64,000 bases of DNA from Bacteroidota bacterium (GCA_016708785.1 JADJFC010000014.1:307633-371632); one strand, 5' to 3'. Counted from the first letter of the stretch, positions 42,902 through 52,567 are shown. A program made the numbers and translations. Notes: a model not told the origin generated them from the letters alone.

Positions 42902-43262
42902 TGTTTAAAGAGTACGCCCCTAACGGGGCTTGGCTAGCCTGTGTTGTCTCGTGTTACCAAAAGTTCGGCCCTAACGGGCCTGTCACATCTAAGTGCATTC
43001 TTTTGTAGTCAAGTATTACCAAAAGTACTGCGCTAAAGGGCCTGTCACTTCAATAAGCATTTGCGTTGTGTTTAAAGAGTGCGCCCCTAAAGGGGCTTGC
43101 TAGCCTGTGTTGTCTCGTGTTACCAAAAGTTCGGCCCTAACGGGCCTGTCACTTCAATAAGCATTTGCTTATTGTTAAAAGAGTGCGCTCCTAAATGGGC
43201 TTGACTTTCGCGTGCAGTCTTGTAATACCAAAAGTATGGCCCTAACAGGCCTGTCACTTCTA
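42902..43262. repeat. right palindrome array of transposase A (classes A and B)
   Basis: Order: A (GCCCC-TAAC-GGGGC, 42916-42929), B (GGCCC-TAAC-GGGCC, 42967-42980), degenerate B (near 43030), A (43083-43096), B (43133-43146), degenerate A (GCTCC.. near 43187), and B with one mismatch (43219-43232). Each A follows the lead TGTTTAAAGAGT and each B the lead ACCAAAAGT; each B is followed by TGTCACTTC or a close variant. A-B units repeat with spacings of about 104 and 167 bases. The A lead plus hairpin (42902-42931) is a 30-base inverted match, 2 mismatches, to 42252-42281 on the other side of the transposase. Confidence 0.88.
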
Positions 43263-43463
43263 AATGCTTTTGCTTATTTTGAATTCTTGCGTTTAACTTA
43301 ATGACATTTCCCTCTGGGGTTACTACCTACTGATAAAATAAATAAGGCGAAAAATCTACGCCTTCGTCTGCGACAATAGAAGGGGAATTTTTTAAAAAAA
43401 AGAACACGCAACGTTCACAACCCGTTCACGATGTATTTATTGGGAAAATTTTCTTTTCAGTCT

Positions 43464-43618
43464 GACCCCAGCGGGGTCGTATATGAATTGGACCATGAGG
43501 TTACGATAATTTTATTGTCGATATATTTTAATTTGGAATTACAAATCACATGCGACCCCTCCGGGGTTGGGATCAATTACATTTCGTTTTTCTACCGACA
43601 TGGGACCCCTCTGGGGTC
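43464..43618. repeat. class C palindromes GACCCC-NNN-GGGGTC
   Basis: Three copies: 43464-43478 (loop AGC), 43554-43568 (loop TCC, last base mismatched) and 43604-43618 (loop TCT), plus the copy at 42132 left of the transposase. They have other leads than classes A and B and form a separate family. The stretch 42808-43765 holds no convincing gene. Confidence 0.8.
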
Positions 43619-43694
43619 GGGGTTATAAATATTTGACATGTCGAAAATAGTTCTGCGTCTTAATCTGCGATGATCTGCGCGATCTGCGGGAAAT

Positions 43695-43732
43695 ATTTTA
43701 AAAAAACAACGGCCCGACTATTAATCGGGCCG
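43695..43732 (-). terminator. terminator of the T9SS CxxCH protein
   Basis: Perfect 8-bp stem CGGCCCGA / TCGGGCCG (43710-43717 with 43725-43732), 7-base loop. On the minus strand it is followed by GTTGTTTTTTT. Lies 34 bases downstream of the gene's stop codon. Confidence 0.85.
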
Positions 43733-43765
43733 CTGAGAGAATTTTTTTTCTTTGATAACGCAGAA

Positions 43766-45523
43766 TTATCTGGAAACAAAAATTCTTGTTGAACTAAAAT
43801 TTCCACCATTCTTTACAGTAAGGAAGTAAGCACCTTTTGCGAAAGAGGATACATCCATTGTATTTAATCCGCTATTAATGATCTGTGTTGTAATTGTACG
43901 ACCGGTAACATCTACCAGTGTTGCAATTCCGCCATCGTTAACGTTATCGATCACGAATGAAATTTGATTAGAAGCAGGGTTTGGATAAACTGAAATAGAA
44001 TTTGATGCATCTACATTATTTATTCCTGTTTGAATATATGTAAAGTCAGGTGATACACTAATACAACCGGAAGCAAAATACACTACCACTGCATAGACAC
44101 CGTCAGCAGTTGGAGTATAAGTTTGAGTATTTGATCCGGGAATATAGCTTCCATTGTAGTACCACTCATAAGAAGTACCGGCAACAGTTTCAAGTACACC
44201 GGCATTCAAAGTGATCGTTGCTGGAGTTCCCGTTCCAAGTGTAATATTTGTTGCGGCAGTTGAAGAGCAACCGTTTGCGTCTGTAACAGTAACAACATAT
44301 GAAGTATTTGCAGCAGGAGTACAAACCGGATTGGCAGCTGAAGCATTATCTAATCCTGTAGCAGGGTTCCAGCTATAAAGTAATGTACCCGTTCCACCTG
44401 AACCTGTTGGAGATCCACCAAGCGTTACAGTACTTCCATTACATGCTGATTGATTTGCACCAGCAGAAGCAACAATTGCAGCAGGTTGAGAAATAGTTAC
44501 CGAAGTAGTCGCAATACAACCTGTGTTATCTGTTACAGTTACTACGTAGTTTCCCGCAGCAAGATTATTTGCTGTTGCAGCCGAACCACCACTAGGTGAC
44601 CAAGAATAAGTGAAAGGAGAAGTACCACCTGAATTCGTCACAGTTGCAGAACCATTTGCTCCGCCATTACATGTTACACTTGTTGTAGTCGAATTCACAG
44701 TGTATGTGCTGCCACTTACAGCCATTGATGAAGCAGTACTTGACCCGCATGCATTGTTAGCTGCAACGGTAATATTTCCTGAAGCACTTCCTGAAGTTAC
44801 GCTGATAGAATTTGTTGTTGAAGATCCTGACCATCCTGAAGGAAGTGTCCATGTATAAGTAGTAGCACCGGAAACGGCTGCAACAGAATAAGTAGTAGTT
44901 GTACCACTACAAAGCGTTGCAGAACCCGAAATAGCAGCAGGCTGAGCAGGAGGTGTGCAGCTGATCTCTGTTAATAATTGAGAACCGATATAAACATAAT
45001 CTCCGGATTCATTTCCATCACCATCACCGGCAACACCGGCGAAATAAAAGGTAACGTTTCCTGTTCCGGAAGCAGGTGCAGTCCAGCTGAAGTTAAACAC
45101 TTTTGAAGCTGCAGTAGCACCACCATCAAGTGTATGAACGATGTTTCTGCGAGACACCCCACTTACAGTAGCACTTTTTATCTGTGTTGATGCCGCATCA
45201 GTGATGTTTAATGTTCCAGCATTTGCATTTCCTGAAGTTAAAGCCTCTATACCGACACCGAATAGACTATTTGCAGAACGAGATACTGTAACACTCATAT
45301 TATAAGTTTGTCCCGGAGTGTATTGAAATCCTGCCATCGTCGGTGCAGCGATCGAAATAGACCCACCACCTGAATTTAACGTATAGTCTCCATGGCAATC
45401 TGTACAGTTCACCTCTCCCGGTGCTCCTGTTTTTGCCGCCTTACCATTATCGCTCATCTGTTCGCTTGTGAATAATGCGAACACAATAATTGGTAGCGCA
45501 GTAAGAAGTAGTTTCTTAATCAT
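43766..45523 (-). CDS. T9SS-secreted protein with Reeler-like domain, CxxCH motif and SprB-like repeats
   Basis: 585 residues from the ATG at 45523 (the frame extends to 45586, but the signal peptide KKLLLTALPIIVFALFTSEQ starts here). Next come GAPGEVNCTDCHGDY, a CxxCH heme-type motif, and a beta-sandwich of about 150 residues (GQTYNMSVTVSRS, FSWTAPASGTGNVTFYFAGVAGDGDG) of the Reelin/choice-of-anchor V type. Two Ig-like modules and a SprB-like repeat (VTCNGGANGSATVTNSGGTS, GNYVVTVTDNTGC) follow, then the T9SS type A sorting domain (VYPNPASNQISF ... GAYFLTVKNGG). Stands alone with its own terminator. Confidence 0.88.
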   Translation of the reverse strand: MIKKLLLTALPIIVFALFTSEQMSDNGKAAKTGAPGEVNCTDCHGDYTLNSGGGSISIAAPTMAGFQYTPGQTYNMSVTVSRSANSLFGVGIEALTSGNANAGTLNITDAASTQIKSATVSGVSRRNIVHTLDGGATAASKVFNFSWTAPASGTGNVTFYFAGVAGDGDGNESGDYVYIGSQLLTEISCTPPAQPAAISGSATLCSGTTTTYSVAAVSGATTYTWTLPSGWSGSSTTNSISVTSGSASGNITVAANNACGSSTASSMAVSGSTYTVNSTTTSVTCNGGANGSATVTNSGGTSPFTYSWSPSGGSAATANNLAAGNYVVTVTDNTGCIATTSVTISQPAAIVASAGANQSACNGSTVTLGGSPTGSGGTGTLLYSWNPATGLDNASAANPVCTPAANTSYVVTVTDANGCSSTAATNITLGTGTPATITLNAGVLETVAGTSYEWYYNGSYIPGSNTQTYTPTADGVYAVVVYFASGCISVSPDFTYIQTGINNVDASNSISVYPNPASNQISFVIDNVNDGGIATLVDVTGRTITTQIINSGLNTMDVSSFAKGAYFLTVKNGGNFSSTRIFVSR

Positions 45524-45847
45524 TTTGTTTAATTTGTTAGTGAATATTTGTTTATTTATTTTGTTAGCGTTCCTAAATAATTCCATCGAACCTCTGAAAC
45601 CCTTGTGGATTGTGGCTTTTGGAGAGCCTTAAAATTTATAGTTCAAAAAAAGAGAATAATCCTGTATATAAAATGATATTATCATCGTTTTGTAAAAATT
45701 AGATTAAAACTCATTTTAGAAACAAAATCAGTTTGATAAAAATCATAATATTCATTACTTCATTGGAGAAAACACAAATAGCTAGAGGTATATCATTGCA
45801 TACTATTTCTTATCTTGCATCCGGACTTAGAATAATCCAACTCTAAC

Positions 45848-48232
45848 ATGAAAAAAATCAATACCCTTATCCTGTTAATATTGATCTCAGGATTTTCATT
45901 CGCACAACAATTAAAATATAGCAAAGTAAAGATCTGGTTCGATGGGAAACAGTCATCGCAACTGGCGAATCTTGGAGTTGATCTTCTTGAAGGAGAATAC
46001 AAGCGAGGCATCTGGTTTATTTCAGACTTCAGTGAGAAGGAAGTATCCAAAATTCAACAAGCAGGTTTTCGTACAGAAGTAGTTATTGACGATGTACAAA
46101 AACATTATCGTGAACGAGCGCAACAGTCGGAGCAATCATTAGAAAGGGTGTCTTCTGTTGCATGCGGTACATCTGCGCCAACATATACAACGCCATCAAA
46201 TTTTTATCTTGGAGAAATGGGCGGATATTTTTCATACGATCAGATGCTAAACATTCTTGATTCTATGGCGCTTCTTTATCCGACATTGGTAACAGTAAAG
46301 CAACAGATCGATCCTGCAACTTCTATTGAAGGCAATCCGATCTACTATGTAAAAATTTCTGATAACACGAATGTCGACGAAACGGAACCGGAAATACTTT
46401 ATACAGCTGTTCATCATGCACGTGAAGCAGAATCTTTATCACAGTTGATCTATTACATGTGGTACTTGCTTGAAAATTATTCTACAGACCCAACGATACA
46501 GGCATTGGTTGATAACACAGAAATGTTTTTTGTCCCATGTCTGAATCCTGATGGTTACATGTATAATCAAATGACAGATCCGAATGGCGGCGGAATGTGG
46601 CGCAAGAACAGACGTGATAATCTGGATGGACAATGGGGAGTTGATCTGAACAGAAACTACGATCATTTCTGGGGATTCGACGACACCGGTTCATCTCCTG
46701 CAACAGATGGAGAAACATACAGAGGAACAATGCCTTTTTCAGAACCAGAGACTCAGGCATTGAGTAATTTTACTATTGCTCATGAATTCAAGTTTGCATT
46801 GAACTACCATACTTATGGAAACTATGTAGTGCAGCCGTTTGGCTATTTACCGGATCTTTATCCTGCAGATTCTGCACAATACTCTATTTATGGAAATGCA
46901 TTAACACATGAAAATAATTATCGTGTCGGACCGCCAAACATTACGGTAAATTATGTTGTGAATGGAAGTTCGGACGATTGGATGTATGGCGAGCAATCAT
47001 CAAAACCAAAAGTATTTGCATGGACACCGGAAGTAGGTTTGGGATCAGATGGTTTCTGGCCGGCGCCAAGCAGAATTATTCCGATAGCGAATGAAAATAT
47101 CTACGCGAATTTGATGTTGCCGAAACTAGCTACTAAATATGCGCAGGTTAGTCATAGTGAAAGTCTGAATGTCGCACAATTGGGAAATGATTTTGTTTAT
47201 GATTTCAATGTACTCGGAATGGATACAACAGGAAGTTTCACAGTGAGTCTGGTTCCTGTTTCTTCAAATGTAATTTCTGTTGGTGCTGCAAAAGTGTATA
47301 CTAACGTAACTTCACTGCAATCGATCCATGATTCGATTTCATTCAATTTGGATCCATCAATTGCCAATGGAGATCAAATTGTTTACATCGTACAATGCGA
47401 TAATGGCTTATTTATAGAAAGTGATACGATCACGCAAACGTATGGCATACCACAGCCAATAATTATTGACGACTGCTCGAATCTTGCTAACTGGAGTGCA
47501 GGAACATTGTGGGATCTTACGACAGAAGATTTTACATCGGCCGGTACATCGATCACAGATTCACCATTCAGTACTTATACGAGCAATGATTTCAATGAGA
47601 TAGTTTTGGCGAACAATGTTGATCTGACCGGAGTGATCAATGCAAGTTTGTCATTTGATGCAAAGTGGGTTACAGAAAAAGGATATGATTATGTGCAGTT
47701 AGCTGCTTCAGCAGATAATGGTTCGACATGGACCAATTTGTGTGGACGTTATACACAACCATCGACAGAGCAGACAATTTTCGGTGAGCCATCGTATGAA
47801 GGTGTGCAGTCGACATGGGTTAGAGAGACGGTGAGTTTGAATGATTACATCGGACAAAGTATCAAGCTACGTTTCAGATTGGTGAGTGATGGCTTTTTGG
47901 AATATGACGGATTTTATTTCGATGACATAACGATAGAGACGTTGAGTTCAGGAACAGGAATTTCAAATTCGCCGGCAGCAATTTTTATTTCGCAAGCATA
48001 TCCAAATCCGGCGACAGAAAAAGCAGAAGTGAATTATAATCTTACTTCGGCTGGCGATCGTTTTGTGGTGTATAATACTTTCGGACAAATTGTTTTCGAG
48101 AAGGAGATACAGAATACAAATGGAACTATTTTAATTCCAACATCAGACTTAAGCAGTGGGATGTATACGTATTGTGTAATTCAGAATGTTGGGGGTAGGA
48201 GTAAGGTTGGGAAGTTTATGGTAACTAAGTAA
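45848..48232 (+). CDS. secreted M14 family zinc carboxypeptidase with T9SS sorting domain
   Basis: 794 residues. Signal peptide (LILLILISGFSFAQQ), an N-terminal prodomain (about 20-100), then the M14 catalytic domain: zinc ligands His190 and Glu193 in VHHAREAES, His321 in LNYHTYGN, substrate-binding region WRKNRRDN and DLNRNYDHFW, and catalytic Glu395 in TPEVG. A galactose-binding-like or MAM-like beta domain (about 535-700) comes next, and the type A sorting domain ends the protein (YPNPATEKAEVNYN ... SSGMYTYCVIQ). Exported by the type IX system. Its stop lies 6 bases before a palindrome of family E. Confidence 0.94.
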   Translation: MKKINTLILLILISGFSFAQQLKYSKVKIWFDGKQSSQLANLGVDLLEGEYKRGIWFISDFSEKEVSKIQQAGFRTEVVIDDVQKHYRERAQQSEQSLERVSSVACGTSAPTYTTPSNFYLGEMGGYFSYDQMLNILDSMALLYPTLVTVKQQIDPATSIEGNPIYYVKISDNTNVDETEPEILYTAVHHAREAESLSQLIYYMWYLLENYSTDPTIQALVDNTEMFFVPCLNPDGYMYNQMTDPNGGGMWRKNRRDNLDGQWGVDLNRNYDHFWGFDDTGSSPATDGETYRGTMPFSEPETQALSNFTIAHEFKFALNYHTYGNYVVQPFGYLPDLYPADSAQYSIYGNALTHENNYRVGPPNITVNYVVNGSSDDWMYGEQSSKPKVFAWTPEVGLGSDGFWPAPSRIIPIANENIYANLMLPKLATKYAQVSHSESLNVAQLGNDFVYDFNVLGMDTTGSFTVSLVPVSSNVISVGAAKVYTNVTSLQSIHDSISFNLDPSIANGDQIVYIVQCDNGLFIESDTITQTYGIPQPIIIDDCSNLANWSAGTLWDLTTEDFTSAGTSITDSPFSTYTSNDFNEIVLANNVDLTGVINASLSFDAKWVTEKGYDYVQLAASADNGSTWTNLCGRYTQPSTEQTIFGEPSYEGVQSTWVRETVSLNDYIGQSIKLRFRLVSDGFLEYDGFYFDDITIETLSSGTGISNSPAAIFISQAYPNPATEKAEVNYNLTSAGDRFVVYNTFGQIVFEKEIQNTNGTILIPTSDLSSGMYTYCVIQNVGGRSKVGKFMVTK

Positions 48233-48238
48233 AATAAA

Positions 48239-48328
48239 ACACAAGGGCACAAGTTCACAAAAGACCACGGAATGAAATACTATTATATTTTTCATTCCGT
48301 GGTCTTTTGTGAACTTCTGTTCTTGTGT
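48239..48328. repeat. family E palindrome after the carboxypeptidase gene
   Basis: Perfect 27-bp stem (48251-48277 with 48290-48316), extended imperfectly to the ends. The right side continues (to about 48375) with the same T-rich/CTTTGTGCCCTCTGTGTT outer arm as the copy at 17217-17410, but the matching left arm is absent, as if cut by the 3' end of the carboxypeptidase gene. Confidence 0.85.
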
Positions 48329-48488
48329 TTTTTTACTCTTTTTTCTCCCTTTTTCCTTTGTGCCCTCTGTGTTAATTTTTAAAATTTTAAAATAAACTAT
48401 CAAATACTTCGTTAACTTTACACGCACAAGAAAGTTCGGCCGACCAGCCTTACGATCTTAATATTTTATTTTTTCTAATCACACCAAC

Positions 48489-51461
48489 ATGAAAAGCACA
48501 ATTGTTGCAAGTATTATGCTTGCCTTATTTTTCAATTCCATTAATTCTACCCAAGCAAGTAATTCCGTCTTAAGCACAGGAACTTGGTACAAACTTTCAG
48601 CCTCCGAGACCGGCATTTATGTAATCACTTACAACGATCTTCTCGCATATGGAATTCCCGTATCAACGATTGATCCGCGAAATATTTCGCTGTATGGAAA
48701 TAGTCCGGGTGAAGTTCCGCTTTTGAATAGTGCACCAAGACCGAATGATCTTCAAGAGATGGCTATTGAAGTGAAAGGAGAAAGCGACGGAGTGTTTGAT
48801 GTTGGCGATACGATTTTCTTTTACAACCATTCGCAGATGACATGGTCACCTAAAAACAGTTCGCCGCAATTTCAGCATCATATAAATCATTATTCTGATA
48901 GCACTTATTTTTATCTGACTGTTGGAGGAGGAATTGGTAAAAGAATTTCTGATCAACAAAGCTTGCCAAATTTTACAGTCGCTACATCTAATTATACTGA
49001 ATATTCCATTCATGAATCAGAGCAAATCAATTTTCTTCACAGTGGCAAGGAGTGGTACGGGGAACATTTCGATTTGACTTCAAATCCCACACAATCTTTT
49101 CCAATTAACATAAGCAATATTGCAAACGACACTGTATTTGTAAATGTCAATTTTGCAGGAAGAGATACCGTAAGTCCGGGAAGCTCGATAACATGGACAT
49201 TAAATGGCTATACTTCATTGTATAGTCTGCCCATGGTTGGAACCACTGTACAGGATAATTTTGCCAGCATAGTGAATAACAATAGATATGTAATTGGACC
49301 ACTCATCAATGACAGTATTGTACTAACACTTCAATCACCCAATTCGACTGCAGAAGGCTGGTTAAATTTTATTGAAGTAAATGCAATTCGTAATTTGATT
49401 TTTGATCGGTCGCCGATTAGTTTTCGTGATCTTAGAAAAGTTGGAACGGGGCAAGTTGTGAAATATAATCTTACTGCAAATGCAGGAATTAAGATCTGGG
49501 ATGTAACATCATTCAATGACATAAAAAATCAATTGTACACAGTGAATACTCCGGTTGTTAATTTTAATGCGGAAGCAGATTCATTGCACGAATTCATTGC
49601 ATTCGATGGAAGCAATTTTCTTCAACCAAATTTTATTGGAACAGTTTCAAATCAGAATCTTCATTCCATTTCACAGCAGAACATGATCATTGTGACGGAT
49701 AATGATTTTGTGAATGAAGCAACAACGCTTGCGCAATATCATCAGACGGTTGATAGTCTTTCAACAACAGTTGTGAGTTCGGAGCAAGTTTTCAATGAGT
49801 ATGGATCAGGTGTTCGTGATCCAAAGGCTAGTCGTGATTTTATCAGACAGGTTTATTTTTCTGCAACTTCATCGACAGATTCGTTGAAGTATGTTTTGAT
49901 TTTTGGTGCGCCGTCTTACGACTATAAAAACATTCTTGGCTATGGACAATCAGTTGTTCCAACTCATGAATCAGATGGCTCGATCAATTTAACGCAAACA
50001 TATTGCACCGATGATTTTTATTCATTGATGGATTCATCCGAAGGAATGTTCTATAACAATGAGATCGCCGATCTTGCAATTGGCAGAATTCCGGTACGAA
50101 CATCGCAAGAAGCGCAGGTGATCAATAAGATCATGGGCTATAGTGCAAGTTCTTCATTTGGAATGTGGCGAACCTTGATAACGTCTGTTGCCGATGATCA
50201 GGATTACAATATTCACTTTAGGCAAACAGATACTCTTGCTGAAAGAATAGAAAGTTACGATTGTGGATTGAATTCAAATAAGATCTATGCCGATGCCTTT
50301 GTAGAAATTTACGATAGCATTACGAATCAGGAAAGGTATCCGGATGCAAACATAGAGATCCAGAAAGCATTTCAACAAGGATGCGCAGTCATTCAATACA
50401 TGGGACATGCAGACTCAACAGCATGGGCAAGCGAAAGAATTCTGGAATATGAATTTCTGGATACGGTAAATAATATTTCGAATCTACCTCTGATTTTAGC
50501 TGGTACAGTATCTTTTAATGCAGTTGATGATCCGGAGCAATATTCCGGAGGACAAAGAGCATTGATGAATCTTACAGGTGGTTGCATTGCAAGTATAGCT
50601 GCATCACGGCTTGCATATTCTTCAAGCAATAATAATTTCATGCAAATAATGATTCAAAAATTGTTCGAACGCAATTCGGGTCGTTGGCCAACTCTTGGTG
50701 AAGCATTTATTAATACGAAGAAAAGAATGTATGTAGATCCATATGTACGTTCAAATAGTCTTTTGGGAGATCCAGCATTAAGAATTTTATTACCCGAAAA
50801 TGATGTTGTAGTTACAACGTTCAGCCCCGATACGATTACTCCGGGCCAACCTGTTCAAATGACAGGAGAAATACACGATCGTTTTGGTTCAGTAATAACA
50901 TTGATTAATGGTCCGGTGGATATTACATTTTTCAATCCGAAAACGATACGCATGACTTTTGGAAATAATATTTCGAATCCGTCAAATCCAAGTACTCCAC
51001 AACCGTTTATGGTTTGGGATGATACGCTTTACAATGCCACAGTGAATGTTGTCAATGGTGCATTCAGTTTAAATTTCATTATGCCAATAAATATTGATTC
51101 CGGATTTGGTGCAGGGCGAATTGCATTTTATGCGAATGATGGAGTGGTTGATGCAATGGGTTGTTATCAGAATTTTGTACTTGAAAATCTTACTTCGGGT
51201 ATAGATGAATATTCGAATGTTCAAATTCAACTTTTCCCCAATCCCGCAACGGATCAGATAAAATGTATGCTAAATAATGTAGTAGCGAAAGACTGGTCGT
51301 ATACATTGACAGGAATTGATGGACGAAAATTGCGAAGTGAAAAGATTGTAGGGCAGGAATTTTTTATTGAAAGAAATTCTCTTGCATCAGGGGATTTATT
51401 TTTTGAAAATTGTGGATGCGAAGGGAAGGTTGTGAGGGTGGAGAAGGTTGTGTTTGAATAG
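48489..51461 (+). CDS. C25/PorU-like gingipain-fold protein lacking the catalytic cysteine
   Basis: 990 residues. Signal peptide, an N-terminal beta-rich region typical of PorU (WYKLSASETGIYVITYNDLL, NISLYGNSPGEVPLLN), then the C25 domain (about 400-790): MIIVTDNDFVNEATTLAQYH, YVLIFGAPSYDYKN, DLAIGRIPVRTSQEAQ, and His640 in QYMGHADSTAW. At the position of the catalytic Cys (usually TATC-F-DDP) it reads AGTVSFNAVDDP, with Val674. A YPNP-like sorting domain (LFPNPATDQIKC) ends it. The T9SS sortase PorU cleaves and anchors cargo; this copy should lack peptidase activity and may be a PorU2-like partner. Follows a family E palindrome. Confidence 0.85.
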   Translation: MKSTIVASIMLALFFNSINSTQASNSVLSTGTWYKLSASETGIYVITYNDLLAYGIPVSTIDPRNISLYGNSPGEVPLLNSAPRPNDLQEMAIEVKGESDGVFDVGDTIFFYNHSQMTWSPKNSSPQFQHHINHYSDSTYFYLTVGGGIGKRISDQQSLPNFTVATSNYTEYSIHESEQINFLHSGKEWYGEHFDLTSNPTQSFPINISNIANDTVFVNVNFAGRDTVSPGSSITWTLNGYTSLYSLPMVGTTVQDNFASIVNNNRYVIGPLINDSIVLTLQSPNSTAEGWLNFIEVNAIRNLIFDRSPISFRDLRKVGTGQVVKYNLTANAGIKIWDVTSFNDIKNQLYTVNTPVVNFNAEADSLHEFIAFDGSNFLQPNFIGTVSNQNLHSISQQNMIIVTDNDFVNEATTLAQYHQTVDSLSTTVVSSEQVFNEYGSGVRDPKASRDFIRQVYFSATSSTDSLKYVLIFGAPSYDYKNILGYGQSVVPTHESDGSINLTQTYCTDDFYSLMDSSEGMFYNNEIADLAIGRIPVRTSQEAQVINKIMGYSASSSFGMWRTLITSVADDQDYNIHFRQTDTLAERIESYDCGLNSNKIYADAFVEIYDSITNQERYPDANIEIQKAFQQGCAVIQYMGHADSTAWASERILEYEFLDTVNNISNLPLILAGTVSFNAVDDPEQYSGGQRALMNLTGGCIASIAASRLAYSSSNNNFMQIMIQKLFERNSGRWPTLGEAFINTKKRMYVDPYVRSNSLLGDPALRILLPENDVVVTTFSPDTITPGQPVQMTGEIHDRFGSVITLINGPVDITFFNPKTIRMTFGNNISNPSNPSTPQPFMVWDDTLYNATVNVVNGAFSLNFIMPINIDSGFGAGRIAFYANDGVVDAMGCYQNFVLENLTSGIDEYSNVQIQLFPNPATDQIKCMLNNVVAKDWSYTLTGIDGRKLRSEKIVGQEFFIERNSLASGDLFFENCGCEGKVVRVEKVVFE

Positions 51462-51475
51462 GAGGTAAAAATATA

Positions 51476-51580
51476 ACACAAGGACACAAGTTCACAAAAG
51501 ACCACGGAATGTAGTTATCCTTGTAGAAGACTACGAAGCCATAAATTCCGTGGTCTTTTGTGAACTTGTGTTCTTGTGTT
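51476..51580. repeat. family E palindrome between convergent genes
   Basis: Perfect 26-bp stem (51485-51510 with 51545-51570), extended by imperfect ACACAAGG / TTCTTGTGT arms; 34-base loop that itself can pair (GTAGT with ACTAC). It fills the gap between the PorU-like gene (+) and the glycosyltransferase (-) and is placed as a bidirectional terminator. Confidence 0.85.
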
Positions 51581-51589
51581 TTGTTTAAT

Positions 51590-52567
51590 TTAACTAAAAG
51601 TGTTCATCACTTCCTCCTCCGGTAACAAATTCATGCACTTAAAATGCCCCTTCGGACATTTATCATATCCGATCTTCGAGCACGGGCGGCAAGAGAGATT
51701 TTTTATTTCAACAATTTTATTGTTTGATGAAAAAGCGGCCGGTAGATAGGGGTACATCCCAAATTCAGGAATTGTATTTCCCCAGACAGAAATAATTTTT
51801 TTTCGGAAAGCGGCAGCGATATGCATCAGTCCGGTGTCGTGCGTGATAACATGGTGTGCATGTTTTACTATGGCAGCAGACTGGTTCAACGAAAAATTTC
51901 CGCAGCCATCAAACACAGGAACATTGAAATGAGAGATGATCTCTTTACTTCGCATCATATCTTCCTTTCCTCCCAGAATAACAACAGGCATTTTCAATTT
52001 CCCTGCGATAGAAATCATTTTTGAAAGCGGTAATTGTTTTGTGGCATGTTTTGCTCCAATTACCCAGGCAATATAGTTTGGTTGAAATGAAGAGGGAAGT
52101 GTGGTGACAATTTTTTCATCGTCAGGAGTGATATAATAATCGAGTCCTTCGCCATCATTTTTTACACCATAAGAAGAAACAGTTTCAAGATAACGATCTA
52201 CAATGTGTTTATTCGGCAACGATTTCGTTTTGAAATTTACTGCCATCCATTTTTCAATATTTAATTTGTTGAATGAATGGGAGGGTACACCGAGAGCACG
52301 TTTTAGTTTTAGTGTTCGGAAATTGTGATGAAGATCGATGACTGCATCGTAATTTTCTTCTTTCAATAGATCAAGCACTTCATGTACCCGTTCTTCGAAG
52401 AGAAATGTTTTGTCCAGATAAGGATTGTGTTTCGTAACAGCCTCAAAACTTTTTTTCGTGAGAAAGTGAACCTCAGCACCGGGTACTTGTTTTTTCAGAC
52501 AACGGATCACCGGTGAGGTGAGCACGATGTCGCCGATAGAAGAGAAACGAAGCAGAAGAAATTTCAT
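51590..52567 (-). CDS. glycosyltransferase family 9 (heptosyltransferase-like)
   Basis: 325 residues. Transfers a heptose or another sugar to the lipopolysaccharide core in known members. Start MKFLLLRFSSIGDIVLTSPVIRCL is the classical N-terminus (SSIGD-V-tPv). C-terminal half: NYIAWVIGAKHATKQLPLSK, VVILGGKEDMM, SLNQSAAIVKHAHHVITHDTGLMHIAAAFRKKIISVWGNTIP (the D-[TS]-G-xxH-A motif binding the donor). Near the end, CRPCSKIGYDKCPKGHFKCM holds four Cys found in several Bacteroidota GT9 proteins. Divergent from tatD; own -7 element. Confidence 0.93.
   Translation of the reverse strand: MKFLLLRFSSIGDIVLTSPVIRCLKKQVPGAEVHFLTKKSFEAVTKHNPYLDKTFLFEERVHEVLDLLKEENYDAVIDLHHNFRTLKLKRALGVPSHSFNKLNIEKWMAVNFKTKSLPNKHIVDRYLETVSSYGVKNDGEGLDYYITPDDEKIVTTLPSSFQPNYIAWVIGAKHATKQLPLSKMISIAGKLKMPVVILGGKEDMMRSKEIISHFNVPVFDGCGNFSLNQSAAIVKHAHHVITHDTGLMHIAAAFRKKIISVWGNTIPEFGMYPYLPAAFSSNNKIVEIKNLSCRPCSKIGYDKCPKGHFKCMNLLPEEEVMNTFS

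Noticed and set aside
42808..43008. 66-codon frame in the palindrome array
   Set aside because: Lies across hairpins, has no domain, and contains the repeated text itself.
42902..43262. CRISPR array
   Set aside because: Repeats are short palindromes with irregular spacing and conserved text between them; no unique spacers of constant length and no cas genes.
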